Positions 1 through 7,080 of a stretch of 14,812 bases of DNA are shown in pieces. Position 1 is the first letter of the stretch. Every line of letters starts with the position of its first letter. A program made the translations under genes and the position numbers. The stretch is from an uncultured Paenibacillaceae bacterium (GTDB lineage: Bacteria; Bacillota; Bacilli; Paenibacillales; DA-C8). The notes under the pieces are model-generated. The model was not told the origin of the DNA, made no database searches, and saw nothing but the letters and a program-made list of their open reading frames with translations. The stretch covers positions 1 to 14,812 of the forward strand of contig CALGAO010000112.1 of assembly GCA_937957685.1 (NCBI GenBank), in the 5' to 3' direction.

Positions 1-456
1 AGGTATATCGCTTCAGAGACGCGAATCGCCATAGAGATCAAAGGCTACGGCCCGCATGTTCAACAGACGGATCGCACGCGCTACAAAAATGAACTGAATC
101 GGGAGTTGTTCCTGCAAAGCCTGGGCTGCCAGGTGATCTCGATTCCATACGATGAGCTGGAAAGCAATCATGATCTCATCAAGATGTTCGTGCGAATGAT
201 CCTCAGCCGGTACACTGCTGCTACACATCGGGATGCGGGAGTCAGCCGGATCGAGCGGGAACTGATCCGATTGGCCAGGCTCTCCGGCGGGCAGATTCGT
301 CCTGTGGATGCGGCGATGGCATGTGGAATCACGAGGCAGACAGCGGTCAGGCATCTGAAGCTGTTATGCAAGAAAGGGTTGCTCAGGGGGATGCCAACGG
401 TGAAATCCGGGAGAATCACCAGCTATGAATATATAGGCCCGAGTCTGACAGATTAG
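1..456 (+). CDS. DUF559/Vsr-like nuclease domain fused to a winged-helix domain (partial, N-terminus outside window)
   Basis: The frame is open from the first base to a TAG at 454-456, giving 151 C-terminal residues; the true start lies to the left of the window. Early residues read RIAIEIKGYGPHV, then a basic stretch, then GCQVISIPYDEL. This is the core order of DUF559/Vsr-like PD-(D/E)XK nuclease folds: a strand with E-x-K or E-x-D, then an H, a helix, and a strand ending in a Y-D-E/D element. The last 60 residues (around GITRQTAVRHLKLLCKKGLL) look like a winged helix with recognition helix and wing. As I recall, proteins of this layout are common and uncharacterised in Paenibacillus, usually with IEIDGYGPH where this copy has IEIKGYGPH. 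Function is unknown: a DNA-binding or nuclease-like protein is an inference from the fold. TTG and ATG codons inside the frame are unlikely starts because the upstream sequence is clearly coding. Confidence 0.6.
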   Translation, partial: RYIASETRIAIEIKGYGPHVQQTDRTRYKNELNRELFLQSLGCQVISIPYDELESNHDLIKMFVRMILSRYTAATHRDAGVSRIERELIRLARLSGGQIRPVDAAMACGITRQTAVRHLKLLCKKGLLRGMPTVKSGRITSYEYIGPSLTD

Positions 457-466
457 GGACGGTGCA

Positions 467-494
467 GGTCGCAGTCGGGGATAGCCGGTCGCGC
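467..494 (+). repeat. 28-bp direct repeat, copy 1
   Basis: This copy is identical over 28 bases to 589-616. It overlaps the 16-bp repeat at 457-472, which recurs at 498-513. Confidence 0.85.
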
Positions 495-588
495 GCTGGA
501 CGGTGCAGGTCGCTACCCGATGAAAATGGATCGAGAGCAGGAAGGGACTGATCGCGGTCAGGGTAGCAGGCCGAGCGTTGGAAGAACG

Positions 589-616
589 GGTCGCAGTCGG
601 GGATAGCCGGTCGCGC
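589..616 (+). repeat. 28-bp direct repeat, copy 2
   Basis: This copy is identical over 28 bases to 467-494. The flanking bases differ on both sides, which sets the repeat length. Confidence 0.85.
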
Positions 617-694
617 ACAAGCCCGTGTTGGTCCGACTGCTGGATGAGGTTGAGCCGCCTGGCCCCTTCTTGAGAGAGTTGATAGAATGAGTGA

Positions 695-724
695 TTGATA
701 GGGCACGGGCTCGTCTGCTATGCT
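695..724 (+). promoter_or_regulatory. Possible sigma-A promoter of exoA
   Basis: A TTGATA at 695-700 is followed after 18 bases by TATGCT at 719-724, about 43 bases before the exoA start codon. Both hexamers match the housekeeping consensus only in part, so this is a prediction from spacing and position. Confidence 0.35.
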
Positions 725-766
725 TGAAATGCTGTGAATCAAGTCCAACAGAACGGAGCAAGATAT

Positions 767-1528
767 ATGAAGCTCGTATCATGGAATGTGAACGGTCTTC
801 GTTCATGTGTGAACAAAGGGTTCCTGGATATCTTCCGGCAGATGAATGCGGACGTGTTCTGCGTGCAGGAGACGAAGCTGCAGGCGGGGCAGATCGAGCT
901 GGACCTGGGCGGCGAGTATGTCCAGCTGTGGAACTATGCGGAGCAGAAGGGATATTCGGGAACGGCGGTATTCGCGAGGAAAGAGCCGCTCTCGGCGCAC
1001 TACGGCATCGAGACGAATGAGGAGCCGGAGGGCAGGATCATCACGGCCGAGTACGCCTCGTTCTATCTGGTCAATGTCTATACGCCGAACGCGAGGCGCG
1101 ATCTGTCCAGGCTCGGCATGCGGCTCGAGTGGGAGGACCGCTTCCTGGACTATGTGCGCAAGCTGGACGAGCGCAAGCCGGTCATCATCTGCGGCGACAT
1201 GAACGTCGCGAGAGGGCCCAAGGACATCAAAAATGCCAAATCCAACGAAGGCAACTCCGGCTATACGGCAGAGGAGCGGGCATGCATGGAGAGGCTGCTG
1301 GACGCCGGGTTCATCGATACATTCCGCCATCTCTATCCGGACCGAACGGACGCGTACACCTGGTGGTCGTTCATGCCGAAGGTCAGGGAGCGCAATATCG
1401 GATGGCGCATCGACTACTTCCTCGTGGCGGCTCGCCTCGCGGACAAGGTGCGGGAGGCGACCATCGAATCCGCGATCATGGGCAGCGACCATTGTCCGGT
1501 CACGCTGGAGATCGATCTGGAATGGTAA
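767..1528 (+). CDS. exoA: Exodeoxyribonuclease III (AP endonuclease, ExoA type)
   Basis: This gene encodes a 253-residue enzyme of the exonuclease III/APE1 family of Mg-dependent endonuclease/exonuclease/phosphatase fold proteins. The family cuts DNA 5' of abasic sites in base excision repair and removes 3' blocking groups, acting in the cytoplasm on the nucleoid. All active-site elements can be seen: N7 in SWNVNG, E35 in QETK, Y105 in VYTPN, D144 and N146 in GDMNV, D216 in RIDYF, and D241-H242 in the terminal SDHCPV. Length is normal for the family. I chose the ATG at 767 because GGAG at 755-758 lies 8 bases upstream and the protein then begins MKLVSWN as in relatives; a GTG at 734 in frame would add 11 unconserved residues. 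The gene stands alone and ends at a shared terminator facing the exporter gene. Confidence 0.95.
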   Translation: MKLVSWNVNGLRSCVNKGFLDIFRQMNADVFCVQETKLQAGQIELDLGGEYVQLWNYAEQKGYSGTAVFARKEPLSAHYGIETNEEPEGRIITAEYASFYLVNVYTPNARRDLSRLGMRLEWEDRFLDYVRKLDERKPVIICGDMNVARGPKDIKNAKSNEGNSGYTAEERACMERLLDAGFIDTFRHLYPDRTDAYTWWSFMPKVRERNIGWRIDYFLVAARLADKVREATIESAIMGSDHCPVTLEIDLEW

Positions 1529-1599
1529 AGTCCTCCCCGGAACGGTGGAGCCTTCAGGCAACCCCACCAAACCATCCGCCTCAGATAGGGGCTGACACC

Positions 1600-1650
1600 A
1601 AAAAGGACGAAGCATCAGGCGCTTAAGTGCCTGAAGGCTTCGTCCTTTTC
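1600..1650. terminator. Bidirectional terminator between exoA and the exporter gene
   Basis: AAAAGGACGAAGC at 1601-1613 pairs perfectly with GCTTCGTCCTTTT at 1637-1649. A second stem is nested inside it (CAGGCGC with GTGCCTG around TTAA, one G-U pair). There is a T run at the 3' end on the plus strand and five Ts on the minus strand, so it can end transcription from both convergent genes. Confidence 0.9.
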
Positions 1651-1653
1651 ACA

Positions 1654-3198
1654 TTATGATCTTGCCAGCTTCTTGTCCGTTGCGATGTCGCTCTCGCCTT
1701 CCTGCTCCAGCTTCTGCACCGCTTCCTTGCTGACGTCCACACGCTTCACGAACAATGCCAGGACCAGCGCTGCGATCGTCACGAACATCGCGATCCAGAA
1801 CGAATATTGGATGCCGTACATCAGCGATTCCTGACCGATCAGCGCTTGCTGCTCAGCGGTCAATGCCGTGGGGTCCAGGCCACGCTCAACGATCAATTCG
1901 GCTGCGCGCTCCTTCGTATGGCTGTTCATGATCGACACGAAGATCGCGGTGCCGAGCGAACCGGCAACCTGCTGGATCGTGTTGTTCAACGCCGTGCCGT
2001 GCGGATTAAGGCGTGTCGGCAACTGGTTCAGGCCGTTCGTCATGATCGGCATCATCACCATCGACATGCCGAACATGCGCAGCATGTAGACCATCATGAT
2101 ATGCGAATAGGGCGTATCAATCTGGAATTCGGACATGAAATAGGTGGCGACGGTGGTAATGGTCAACCCGATGACCGCCAGGATGCGGGCGCCAAACTTG
2201 TCGAACAGCTTGCCTGTGATCGGCGACATGATCCCCATGATGATCGCGCCAGGCAGCATCAGAAGCCCGGAGTCCAGAGGCGTGATGCCGCGGACATTCT
2301 GCACGTAAGCCGGCGTCAGGATCATCCCGGAGAACATGGCTGCAGAAACGACGACCGAGATGATGGAGGCCAGCGTAAACATCGGATGACGATAGACCCT
2401 CAGGTCGAGGATCGGCTTCTCCATCGTGAGCTGGCGCCATGTGAACAGGATCAGGCCGATCGCACCGACGACGGTCGTGATGATCACCGTGTTGTCGCTC
2501 CAGCTGGTTCTGCTGACGGTACTGAAGCCGTACAGCAATCCGCCGAAGCCGATCGCCGACAGCAGGACGGACAGATAGTCCATATGGGCTTGTCTCGTCG
2601 GCATCACGTTGCGCAGCTTCCAGATCGCCAGGATCAGGCTCAGCACCGCGAACGGGACGATCATCTCAAACAATACGCGCCAGGTGTAGTATTGCACGAT
2701 ATAACCGGACAATGTGGGCCCGATCGCCGGCGCGGTGATCATCACCAGGCCGAACAGCCCCATGGCGGCCCCGCGCTTCTCACGAGGGAAGCTGACCAGC
2801 ATGATGTTCATGAGCAACGGCCCCATCACGGACGAGCCGGCAGCCTGAATCATGCGGCCGGCCAGCAGGAAGCCAAAATTCGGGGCAACAGCTGACAGGA
2901 TCGTGCCGAGGGTGAAGATCGACATGGATGTGATAAACAGCGATCGGTTCGTAAACCGGGTGACCAGAAACGCCGACACCGGAACGAGGATCCCGCTGAC
3001 CAGCATATAACCGGTGGCGAGCCACTGGACGGTGGAGTAGTCCACGTTCAGGTCGACCATGATGGTCGGCAGCGCGACGTTAAGCAACGAGTTGTTAAGG
3101 AAGGATACAAATGCTCCAAAGAACAGGATGATCAACATAAAATACGGAGGTTTCTGCTCTTCGGTTGACTCTCCAATGATTTTCTTCTCTTTTTCCAT
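1654..3198 (-). CDS. DHA2-family MFS drug exporter (EmrB/QacA type)
   Basis: This 514-residue membrane protein has the length and spacing of about fourteen hydrophobic segments expected of the DHA2 drug:proton antiporters. Family motifs can be read: LNVALPTIMVDL at about 39-50 in TM1 (motif D1), a motif A-like LVTRFTNRSLF after TM2, GRMIQAAGSSVMGPL at about 114-128 with the TM4 arginine (motif B), and GLVMITAPAIGPTLSGYI at about 150-167 (motif C, typical of antiporters). It probably exports hydrophobic or cationic drugs from the inner leaflet using the proton gradient; the substrate cannot be read from sequence. The ATG at 3198 follows an AGGAG 7 bases upstream (3206-3210). It is divergent from a TetR-type regulator, the usual layout for a locally repressed exporter. 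LmrB, MdeA and EmrB are plausible relatives, but no gene symbol is justified. Confidence 0.93.
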   Translation of the reverse strand: MEKEKKIIGESTEEQKPPYFMLIILFFGAFVSFLNNSLLNVALPTIMVDLNVDYSTVQWLATGYMLVSGILVPVSAFLVTRFTNRSLFITSMSIFTLGTILSAVAPNFGFLLAGRMIQAAGSSVMGPLLMNIMLVSFPREKRGAAMGLFGLVMITAPAIGPTLSGYIVQYYTWRVLFEMIVPFAVLSLILAIWKLRNVMPTRQAHMDYLSVLLSAIGFGGLLYGFSTVSRTSWSDNTVIITTVVGAIGLILFTWRQLTMEKPILDLRVYRHPMFTLASIISVVVSAAMFSGMILTPAYVQNVRGITPLDSGLLMLPGAIIMGIMSPITGKLFDKFGARILAVIGLTITTVATYFMSEFQIDTPYSHIMMVYMLRMFGMSMVMMPIMTNGLNQLPTRLNPHGTALNNTIQQVAGSLGTAIFVSIMNSHTKERAAELIVERGLDPTALTAEQQALIGQESLMYGIQYSFWIAMFVTIAALVLALFVKRVDVSKEAVQKLEQEGESDIATDKKLARS

Positions 3199-3205
3199 AT
3201 ATTTA

Positions 3206-3210
3206 CTCCT
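3206..3210 (-). promoter_or_regulatory. Ribosome binding site of the exporter gene
   Basis: Read on the minus strand this is AGGAG, seven bases before the ATG at 3198. Further upstream a TTGAAT and a TATAAA are separated by only 15 bases, so the exporter promoter is uncertain. Confidence 0.7.
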
Positions 3211-3292
3211 ATCTGTGTGAAAATAATCCTTGATTGATTTTATACCTTGTGTTCAATTTATTCAAGATTTGTTTATGGTATGTACAATCGGA

Positions 3293-3322
3293 TTGAAGTC
3301 CATCGGCATATATGCCTATACT
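3293..3322 (+). promoter_or_regulatory. Predicted tetR promoter
   Basis: TTGAAG at 3293-3298 and TATACT at 3317-3322 are separated by 18 bases, 30 bases before the start codon of the regulator. Each hexamer is close to the sigma-A consensus. The spacer contains a perfect palindrome, described separately. Confidence 0.55.
3305..3316. promoter_or_regulatory. Candidate TetR-family operator (perfect 12-bp palindrome)
   Basis: GGCATATATGCC is a perfect palindrome that sits wholly inside the spacer of the predicted tetR promoter. A weaker palindrome (CAATC-G-GATTG, 3285-3295) overlaps the -35. A repressor bound here would block RNA polymerase, so autorepression is the simple reading. Whether it also controls the exporter is inferred from the divergent layout. 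Confidence 0.5.
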
Positions 3323-3351
3323 TAATAATAAACCTTTCCACAGGAGGACTC

Positions 3352-4224
3352 ATGAACAAGCGGCGTAAGAGCATCGTCGACCATTCTCTCGCGTTGTTTC
3401 GGGAGAAGGGCGTACATGGTACTTCGGTCCAGGATATCATCGAGCGGGCGGGCATCTCCAAGGGGACGTTCTACAATTATTTCTCATCCAAAAATGAGTG
3501 CGTCAGCGCCTTGCTGGAGATGATCCGTTACGAAGCCAGCCTGAACCGGATCGAGATGTTGATCGGCAAGGATGCCAGGGACCTGGATCTCCTGATCGAG
3601 CAGATCACCGTTCTGTCGAAGGTGAACGAGCGGTACGGGATGAGCGCGATCTATGAAGAGCTGCTGCACTCCAGCGATGAAGAGCTCAGAAGGCTGGTGC
3701 TGAAGCATCGGGGCAGCGAGTTCGAGTGGCTGGCCCAGCGTCTGGTGGAGGTCTTCGGCGATGAGCTCAGGCCGCATGCTTATGAGTGCTCGATCTTGTT
3801 CTACGGGATGTTCAATCACCTGATGTTCGCGAGAAAGCTGGCCCAGGTTCAGACGGACGTCAAGCTTGTCTGCAGCGCGGTTTTCCATTATCTGAAGTCC
3901 ATCGTGCACAGTCTCATTCACGAACATACGGCGGTGCTGCAACAGAGCGATCTGGACAGGATGAAGCAATTCCTGGATGCGAAGCCGATCCGCAAGCAGG
4001 ACGCGATCGATCAGCTGCGGGAGCTGGCAGGAGAGCCGCATCTGACTCAGGCCCAGAAGGAACTGACTCAAGCTTTATTATTTGAGCTGGAGCAGCAGAA
4101 CATGCGGAGGTATGTTGTCGCGGCCTTGCTCAAATCCTTTCGGGAAGTGTTTGAGGATTCGCAGGACAATAAACAGGCGAAGGACATTTCCACGATGGTG
4201 TGGTATTATTTGAAGCAAAGGTAG
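3352..4224 (+). CDS. TetR/AcrR-family transcriptional regulator with long C-terminal part
   Basis: This gene encodes a 290-residue regulator. The N-terminal 60 residues form a clear TetR-type DNA-binding domain: an ALFREKGVHGTSV start, then the helix-turn-helix at about 24-49 (VQDIIERAGISKGTFYNYFSSKNE). The rest is mainly helical, as expected for a ligand-binding and dimer domain, but the total is well above the roughly 190-220 residues usual in the family; the extra length at the C-terminus has no motif I recognise. The ATG at 3352 is chosen because AGGAGG (3342-3347) lies just upstream and the HTH then begins at the normal distance. The same frame is open further upstream to 3247, but that stretch is the promoter region. 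It most likely represses itself and the divergent exporter; the inducer is unknown. Confidence 0.9.
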   Translation: MNKRRKSIVDHSLALFREKGVHGTSVQDIIERAGISKGTFYNYFSSKNECVSALLEMIRYEASLNRIEMLIGKDARDLDLLIEQITVLSKVNERYGMSAIYEELLHSSDEELRRLVLKHRGSEFEWLAQRLVEVFGDELRPHAYECSILFYGMFNHLMFARKLAQVQTDVKLVCSAVFHYLKSIVHSLIHEHTAVLQQSDLDRMKQFLDAKPIRKQDAIDQLRELAGEPHLTQAQKELTQALLFELEQQNMRRYVVAALLKSFREVFEDSQDNKQAKDISTMVWYYLKQR

Positions 4225-4290
4225 GAAGCTGCGCCATCCAGTCTTTCTCAATTCGGTCAAGCTTGTGAAATTTTGAACAAAAAATGGATG

Positions 4291-4318
4291 GAAGCCTCGG
4301 AAACCGCCGGGGAACTTC
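4291..4318 (+). other. Imperfect stem-loop in the gap before the transporter gene
   Basis: GAAGCCTCGG can pair with CCGGGG-AA-CTTC across the loop AAACCG, with one G-U pair and a two-base bulge. No T run follows, so it is a poor intrinsic terminator for the tetR gene. It may be a leader structure or chance. No good promoter was seen in the 131-base gap (4225-4355). Confidence 0.25.
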
Positions 4319-4355
4319 GGCATCATCTTACTATGACTAGAGAGGTCGTTGCGAA

Positions 4356-6233
4356 TTGAATACCGATATGATCGTGACGCTGGTCATCCTGGTGATCACG
4401 GCCGTGTTGTTCGTCTCCGGACGCTTCAGAACGGATCTGGTGGCGGTGAGCGCCCTGGTGCTGCTGGTCTTGTTCGGCGTCCTGACGGCATCGGAGGCGT
4501 TGTCCGGCTTCTCCAACTCCGTCGTCATCATGATGATCGGCCTGTTCGTCGTTGGCGGAGGCATATTCCGCACCGGACTGGCCAAGATGATCAGCGGCAA
4601 GATCCTGAAGTTCGCCGGGAAGAGCGAGCTGCGTTTGCTGGTGACGATCATGGTCGTTACGGTCGGGTTGGGCTCTTTTGTCAGCAATACGGGTACCGTT
4701 GCGGTTATGCTTCCGATCGTCGTCAGCCTGGCGATGAGCGCGAACATGAATCCGGCGCGGCTCCTGATGCCGCTGGCGTTCGCGAGCAGCATATCCGGGC
4801 TGATGACGTTGATCGGCACGCCGCCCAACCTCATCATCTCCGACGCGCTGGAAGGCGCAGGTTACGGGAAGCTGGGCTTCTTCACCGTCACGCCCATAGG
4901 CCTCATCGCGCTGGTCACCGGCATCGTCCTGCTCGTGCCGCTCAGCAAGCTGCTCGTCCGTGATGCCGATGGGGACTCGGCCAAGGGAGCGGGTGCGGCT
5001 CCGGGCCGTTCGCCGAGTCAGCTGGCGAATCGTTACCGGATCGCGAGCAACCTGTACCGGGTGAGGGCCGACGCATCCAGTCTGATCCTTGATAAGTCGA
5101 TGTCGGAGCTGAATATCACGGGCCGGTACCAGGTCAGCATACTGGAGATACGCAGGCGAACGTCAGCCAGGAATCCTTTCTTCAAGACAGTTGAACAGCA
5201 GATGGTCAGTTCATCAAGCATCGTGCATGAGGGAGACATCCTGTATGTGCTCGGCCGCTTCGAGCAGGTCGAACGGTTCGCACGGGAGTGCGGCCTGATC
5301 CTGATGGACAAGCGGGACACCGAGAAGCTCGACGAAGGGGCGCTGCGCAACATGATGTTTCAGGATATCGGCATCGCGGAAGTGCTGCTGACGCCCGAGT
5401 CGAAGCTGCTGGACCGCAAGATCGAGCACGCGGGCTTCCGTGAGAACTATCATGTCAATATCCTGGGCATCCAGCGCAAAGGTTCCTATATCCTGCAGAA
5501 TCTGAAGGACGAGAAGATTCGCTTCGGGGATACGTTGCTCGTCCAGGGCGCGTGGGAGGATCTTGCGCGCCTGAGCAAGGACCAGGAGGATCTGGTCGTG
5601 GTCGGCCAACCGCTGGAGGAAGCGGCGAAGGTGGCGCTGGATCACAAGGCTCCGGTGGCCGCGGGCATCATGTTGCTCATGGTCATCCTGATGCTGCTCG
5701 AGATCTTCCCGACGGTCATCACGGTCATGATCTCGGCGATCCTGATGGTCGTGACGGGTTGCGTGCGCAATATGGAGGAAGCATACAAGACCGTCAACTG
5801 GGAGACGATCGTGCTCATCGGCAGCATGATGTCGGTGTCGATGGCGATCGAGAAGACAGGAGCGGCGCAACTCTTGTCGGAAGGTCTCGTCGGCAGTCTT
5901 GGAGCGATCGGACCGATTGCGTTGCTCGCGGGCATATACTTCGCAGCATCGTTCTTGACGTTGTTTATCAGCAATACCGCTGCTGCGGTGTTGTTCACAC
6001 CGATCGCGCTCAGCGCAGCCATGCAGATCGGCGTCAGCCCGTACCCGTTCCTGTTCGCTGTAGCAGCAGCGGTCAGCCTGTGCTTCGCCTCCCCGTTCTC
6101 CACACCGCCGAACGCGCTGGTCATGTCGGCTGGCCGATATAAGTTCAACGACTATATCAAGGTGGGTCTGCCGTTGCAGTTGGTGATGGGCATCGTTCTG
6201 GTTGGACTGCTGCCGCTCTTGTTTCCGTTCTAA
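4356..6233 (+). CDS. SLC13/DASS-type anion transporter with two TrkA-C (RCK_C) domains
   Basis: This 625-residue membrane protein has a split membrane domain. The N-terminal half (about 1-200) carries SNTGTVAVMLP at 110-120 and IGTPPNL at 153-159. The C-terminal half (about 430-625) carries the matching SNTAAAVLFTP at 539-549 and FSTPPNALVM at 581-590. Such paired SNT and xPPN elements are the inverted-repeat substrate/sodium sites of the DASS/ArsB-NhaD superfamily. Between them lie two soluble TrkA-C-like domains (about 235-318 and 332-418), each ending in a G-D-x-L-x-V-x-G pattern (HEGDILYVLG, RFGDTLLVQG), as in E. coli YfbS-like proteins and some sulfate transporters. The substrate is not readable; sulfate or a dicarboxylate are possible. 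The TTG at 4356 follows GAGG at 4342-4345; the next ATG (4368) lacks a close ribosome site. It is likely co-transcribed with the hydrolase downstream. Confidence 0.88.
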   Translation: MNTDMIVTLVILVITAVLFVSGRFRTDLVAVSALVLLVLFGVLTASEALSGFSNSVVIMMIGLFVVGGGIFRTGLAKMISGKILKFAGKSELRLLVTIMVVTVGLGSFVSNTGTVAVMLPIVVSLAMSANMNPARLLMPLAFASSISGLMTLIGTPPNLIISDALEGAGYGKLGFFTVTPIGLIALVTGIVLLVPLSKLLVRDADGDSAKGAGAAPGRSPSQLANRYRIASNLYRVRADASSLILDKSMSELNITGRYQVSILEIRRRTSARNPFFKTVEQQMVSSSSIVHEGDILYVLGRFEQVERFARECGLILMDKRDTEKLDEGALRNMMFQDIGIAEVLLTPESKLLDRKIEHAGFRENYHVNILGIQRKGSYILQNLKDEKIRFGDTLLVQGAWEDLARLSKDQEDLVVVGQPLEEAAKVALDHKAPVAAGIMLLMVILMLLEIFPTVITVMISAILMVVTGCVRNMEEAYKTVNWETIVLIGSMMSVSMAIEKTGAAQLLSEGLVGSLGAIGPIALLAGIYFAASFLTLFISNTAAAVLFTPIALSAAMQIGVSPYPFLFAVAAAVSLCFASPFSTPPNALVMSAGRYKFNDYIKVGLPLQLVMGIVLVGLLPLLFPF

Positions 6234-6285
6234 AATAGGCATCACATGCTGCCCTGCCGTAACCTAACAGATGAGGTGGACAAAC

Positions 6286-6960
6286 ATGAATCAGAGACAA
6301 ACCGTTATCTTGTTCCAAGGCGATTCGATTACCGATGGCGGAAGAGGGCGCACAGAGGATCTGAATCACATCCTCGGTCACAGCTATCCTTATATCATCG
6401 CCAGCAAGCTCGGGTACGAATATGCTGAGCTGCGGCCGCAGTTTATCAATCGAGGAATAAGCGGCAATCGGGTATCCGATCTGTATGCGCGCTGGAACGA
6501 AGATGCCATCAGCCTGAAACCGGATCTCATCAGCATCCTGATCGGGGTGAATGACGCGTGGAGGATCATGAATCGGCTGCCTGCGGGGGCGAGCGATCGC
6601 TTCGAACGCGCTTACCGGCATTTGCTGGAGGAGACGAGGGACGTGTTGCCTGAAACGGCACTTGTTCTTCTGGAACCCTTTATCCTGAAGGTTGGCGCGA
6701 CTGAAGAGAACTGGGAAGAGTGGCGAAGCAAGCTTGATCATTACGGAGCGGTTGTTCGCGAGCTCAGCCAGGAATTTGGCGCGGTGTTCGTCCCGTTGCA
6801 GGAGACGTTTGATCGCGCGGCTGCGCGCGTGGATGCCGGCTACTGGCTGTGGGATGGCGTTCATCCGACTGCTGCCGGACACCATCTGATCGCTCAGGAG
6901 TGGTTGAAGGTTGTCGGCGAGAGCGATCTGAACCTATTCTTCTGCAAGAAGGGGTCATAA
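6286..6960 (+). CDS. SGNH/GDSL hydrolase, Axe2-like intracellular carbohydrate acetylesterase
   Basis: This 224-residue SGNH hydrolase shows all four blocks: FQGDSITDG with nucleophile S14, RGISGNRV with G60, IGVNDAW with N89, and WDGVHPT with D190 and H193. The order and spacing closely match what I recall of Geobacillus Axe2, an intracellular acetyl-xylan/xylo-oligosaccharide esterase (219 residues; triad near Ser15, Asp191, His194). There is no signal peptide or membrane segment, so it should act in the cytoplasm, probably on acetylated oligosaccharides after uptake. Exact substrate is inferred. The ATG at 6286 follows AGGTGG (6274-6279) 6 bases away; an upstream ATG at 6271 overlaps that ribosome site and is less likely. 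The gene follows the anion transporter by 52 bases with no terminator between, so one transcript is likely. It converges on the response regulator gene. Confidence 0.9.
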   Translation: MNQRQTVILFQGDSITDGGRGRTEDLNHILGHSYPYIIASKLGYEYAELRPQFINRGISGNRVSDLYARWNEDAISLKPDLISILIGVNDAWRIMNRLPAGASDRFERAYRHLLEETRDVLPETALVLLEPFILKVGATEENWEEWRSKLDHYGAVVRELSQEFGAVFVPLQETFDRAAARVDAGYWLWDGVHPTAAGHHLIAQEWLKVVGESDLNLFFCKKGS

Positions 6961-7080
6961 ATGCCATAATCAATCGGAGATGCTGCGGACGCGAAGGCGG
7001 AATAACGGCAGGATGGACTTGGGTGAAGCGGCGGTCCGCCCTTCCGCTCTTCCGCCTCCTCTGCCTCCTCCGTCTCCACG
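6961..7080. other. Convergent intergenic gap with a possible weak bidirectional terminator
   Basis: GGCGGAA at 6996-7002 can pair with TTCCGCC at 7050-7056, enclosing a shorter AGCGG/CCGCT stem. No T tract follows on either strand, so termination is uncertain. The 3' part is rich in CCTCC-like runs. Confidence 0.25.

Larger units (their letters stand above)
457..766. repeat. Gene-free stretch with G+C-rich direct repeats
   Basis: These 310 bases between the nuclease-like gene and exoA hold no convincing gene. A 28-bp sequence occurs twice with no mismatch, at 467-494 and 589-616. A 16-bp sequence that overlaps the start of the first copy also occurs twice, at 457-472 and 498-513. The shared core reads GGTCGCAGTCGGGGATAGCC. 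Spacing between copies is uneven and there are only two copies of each, so this is not a CRISPR. It resembles a dispersed intergenic repeat, perhaps of the kind scattered through Paenibacillus genomes, but that comparison comes from memory. The last part (about 690-766) holds the likely exoA promoter. Confidence 0.55.

Noticed and set aside
457..616. CRISPR array
   Set aside because: Only two copies of each repeat, uneven spacing, overlapping repeat units, and no cas gene nearby.
416..806. Several minus-strand open frames of 80 to 110 codons across the repeat stretch
   Set aside because: They are Pro/Arg/Ser-rich, overlap one another and the real gene ends, have no good ribosome sites and derive from the G+C-rich repeats.
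803..1615. Long minus-strand open frame opposite exoA
   Set aside because: It is antisense to a gene with all catalytic motifs. Its composition is that of a shadow frame and it matches no family I recognise.
1807..2895. 362-codon plus-strand open frame opposite the exporter gene
   Set aside because: Its very high His, Asp, Arg and Gln content is typical of the reverse complement of a membrane-protein gene, and it has no ribosome site or recognisable domain.
4225..4290. Terminator for the tetR gene from CCATCCA/TGGATGG
   Set aside because: The arms are only 7 bases, the loop is over 40 bases, and no T run follows the second arm.
5214..6245. 343-codon minus-strand open frame opposite the anion transporter
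   Set aside because: It shows the same His/Asp/Gln/Arg-rich shadow pattern, while the plus strand has clear conserved motifs.
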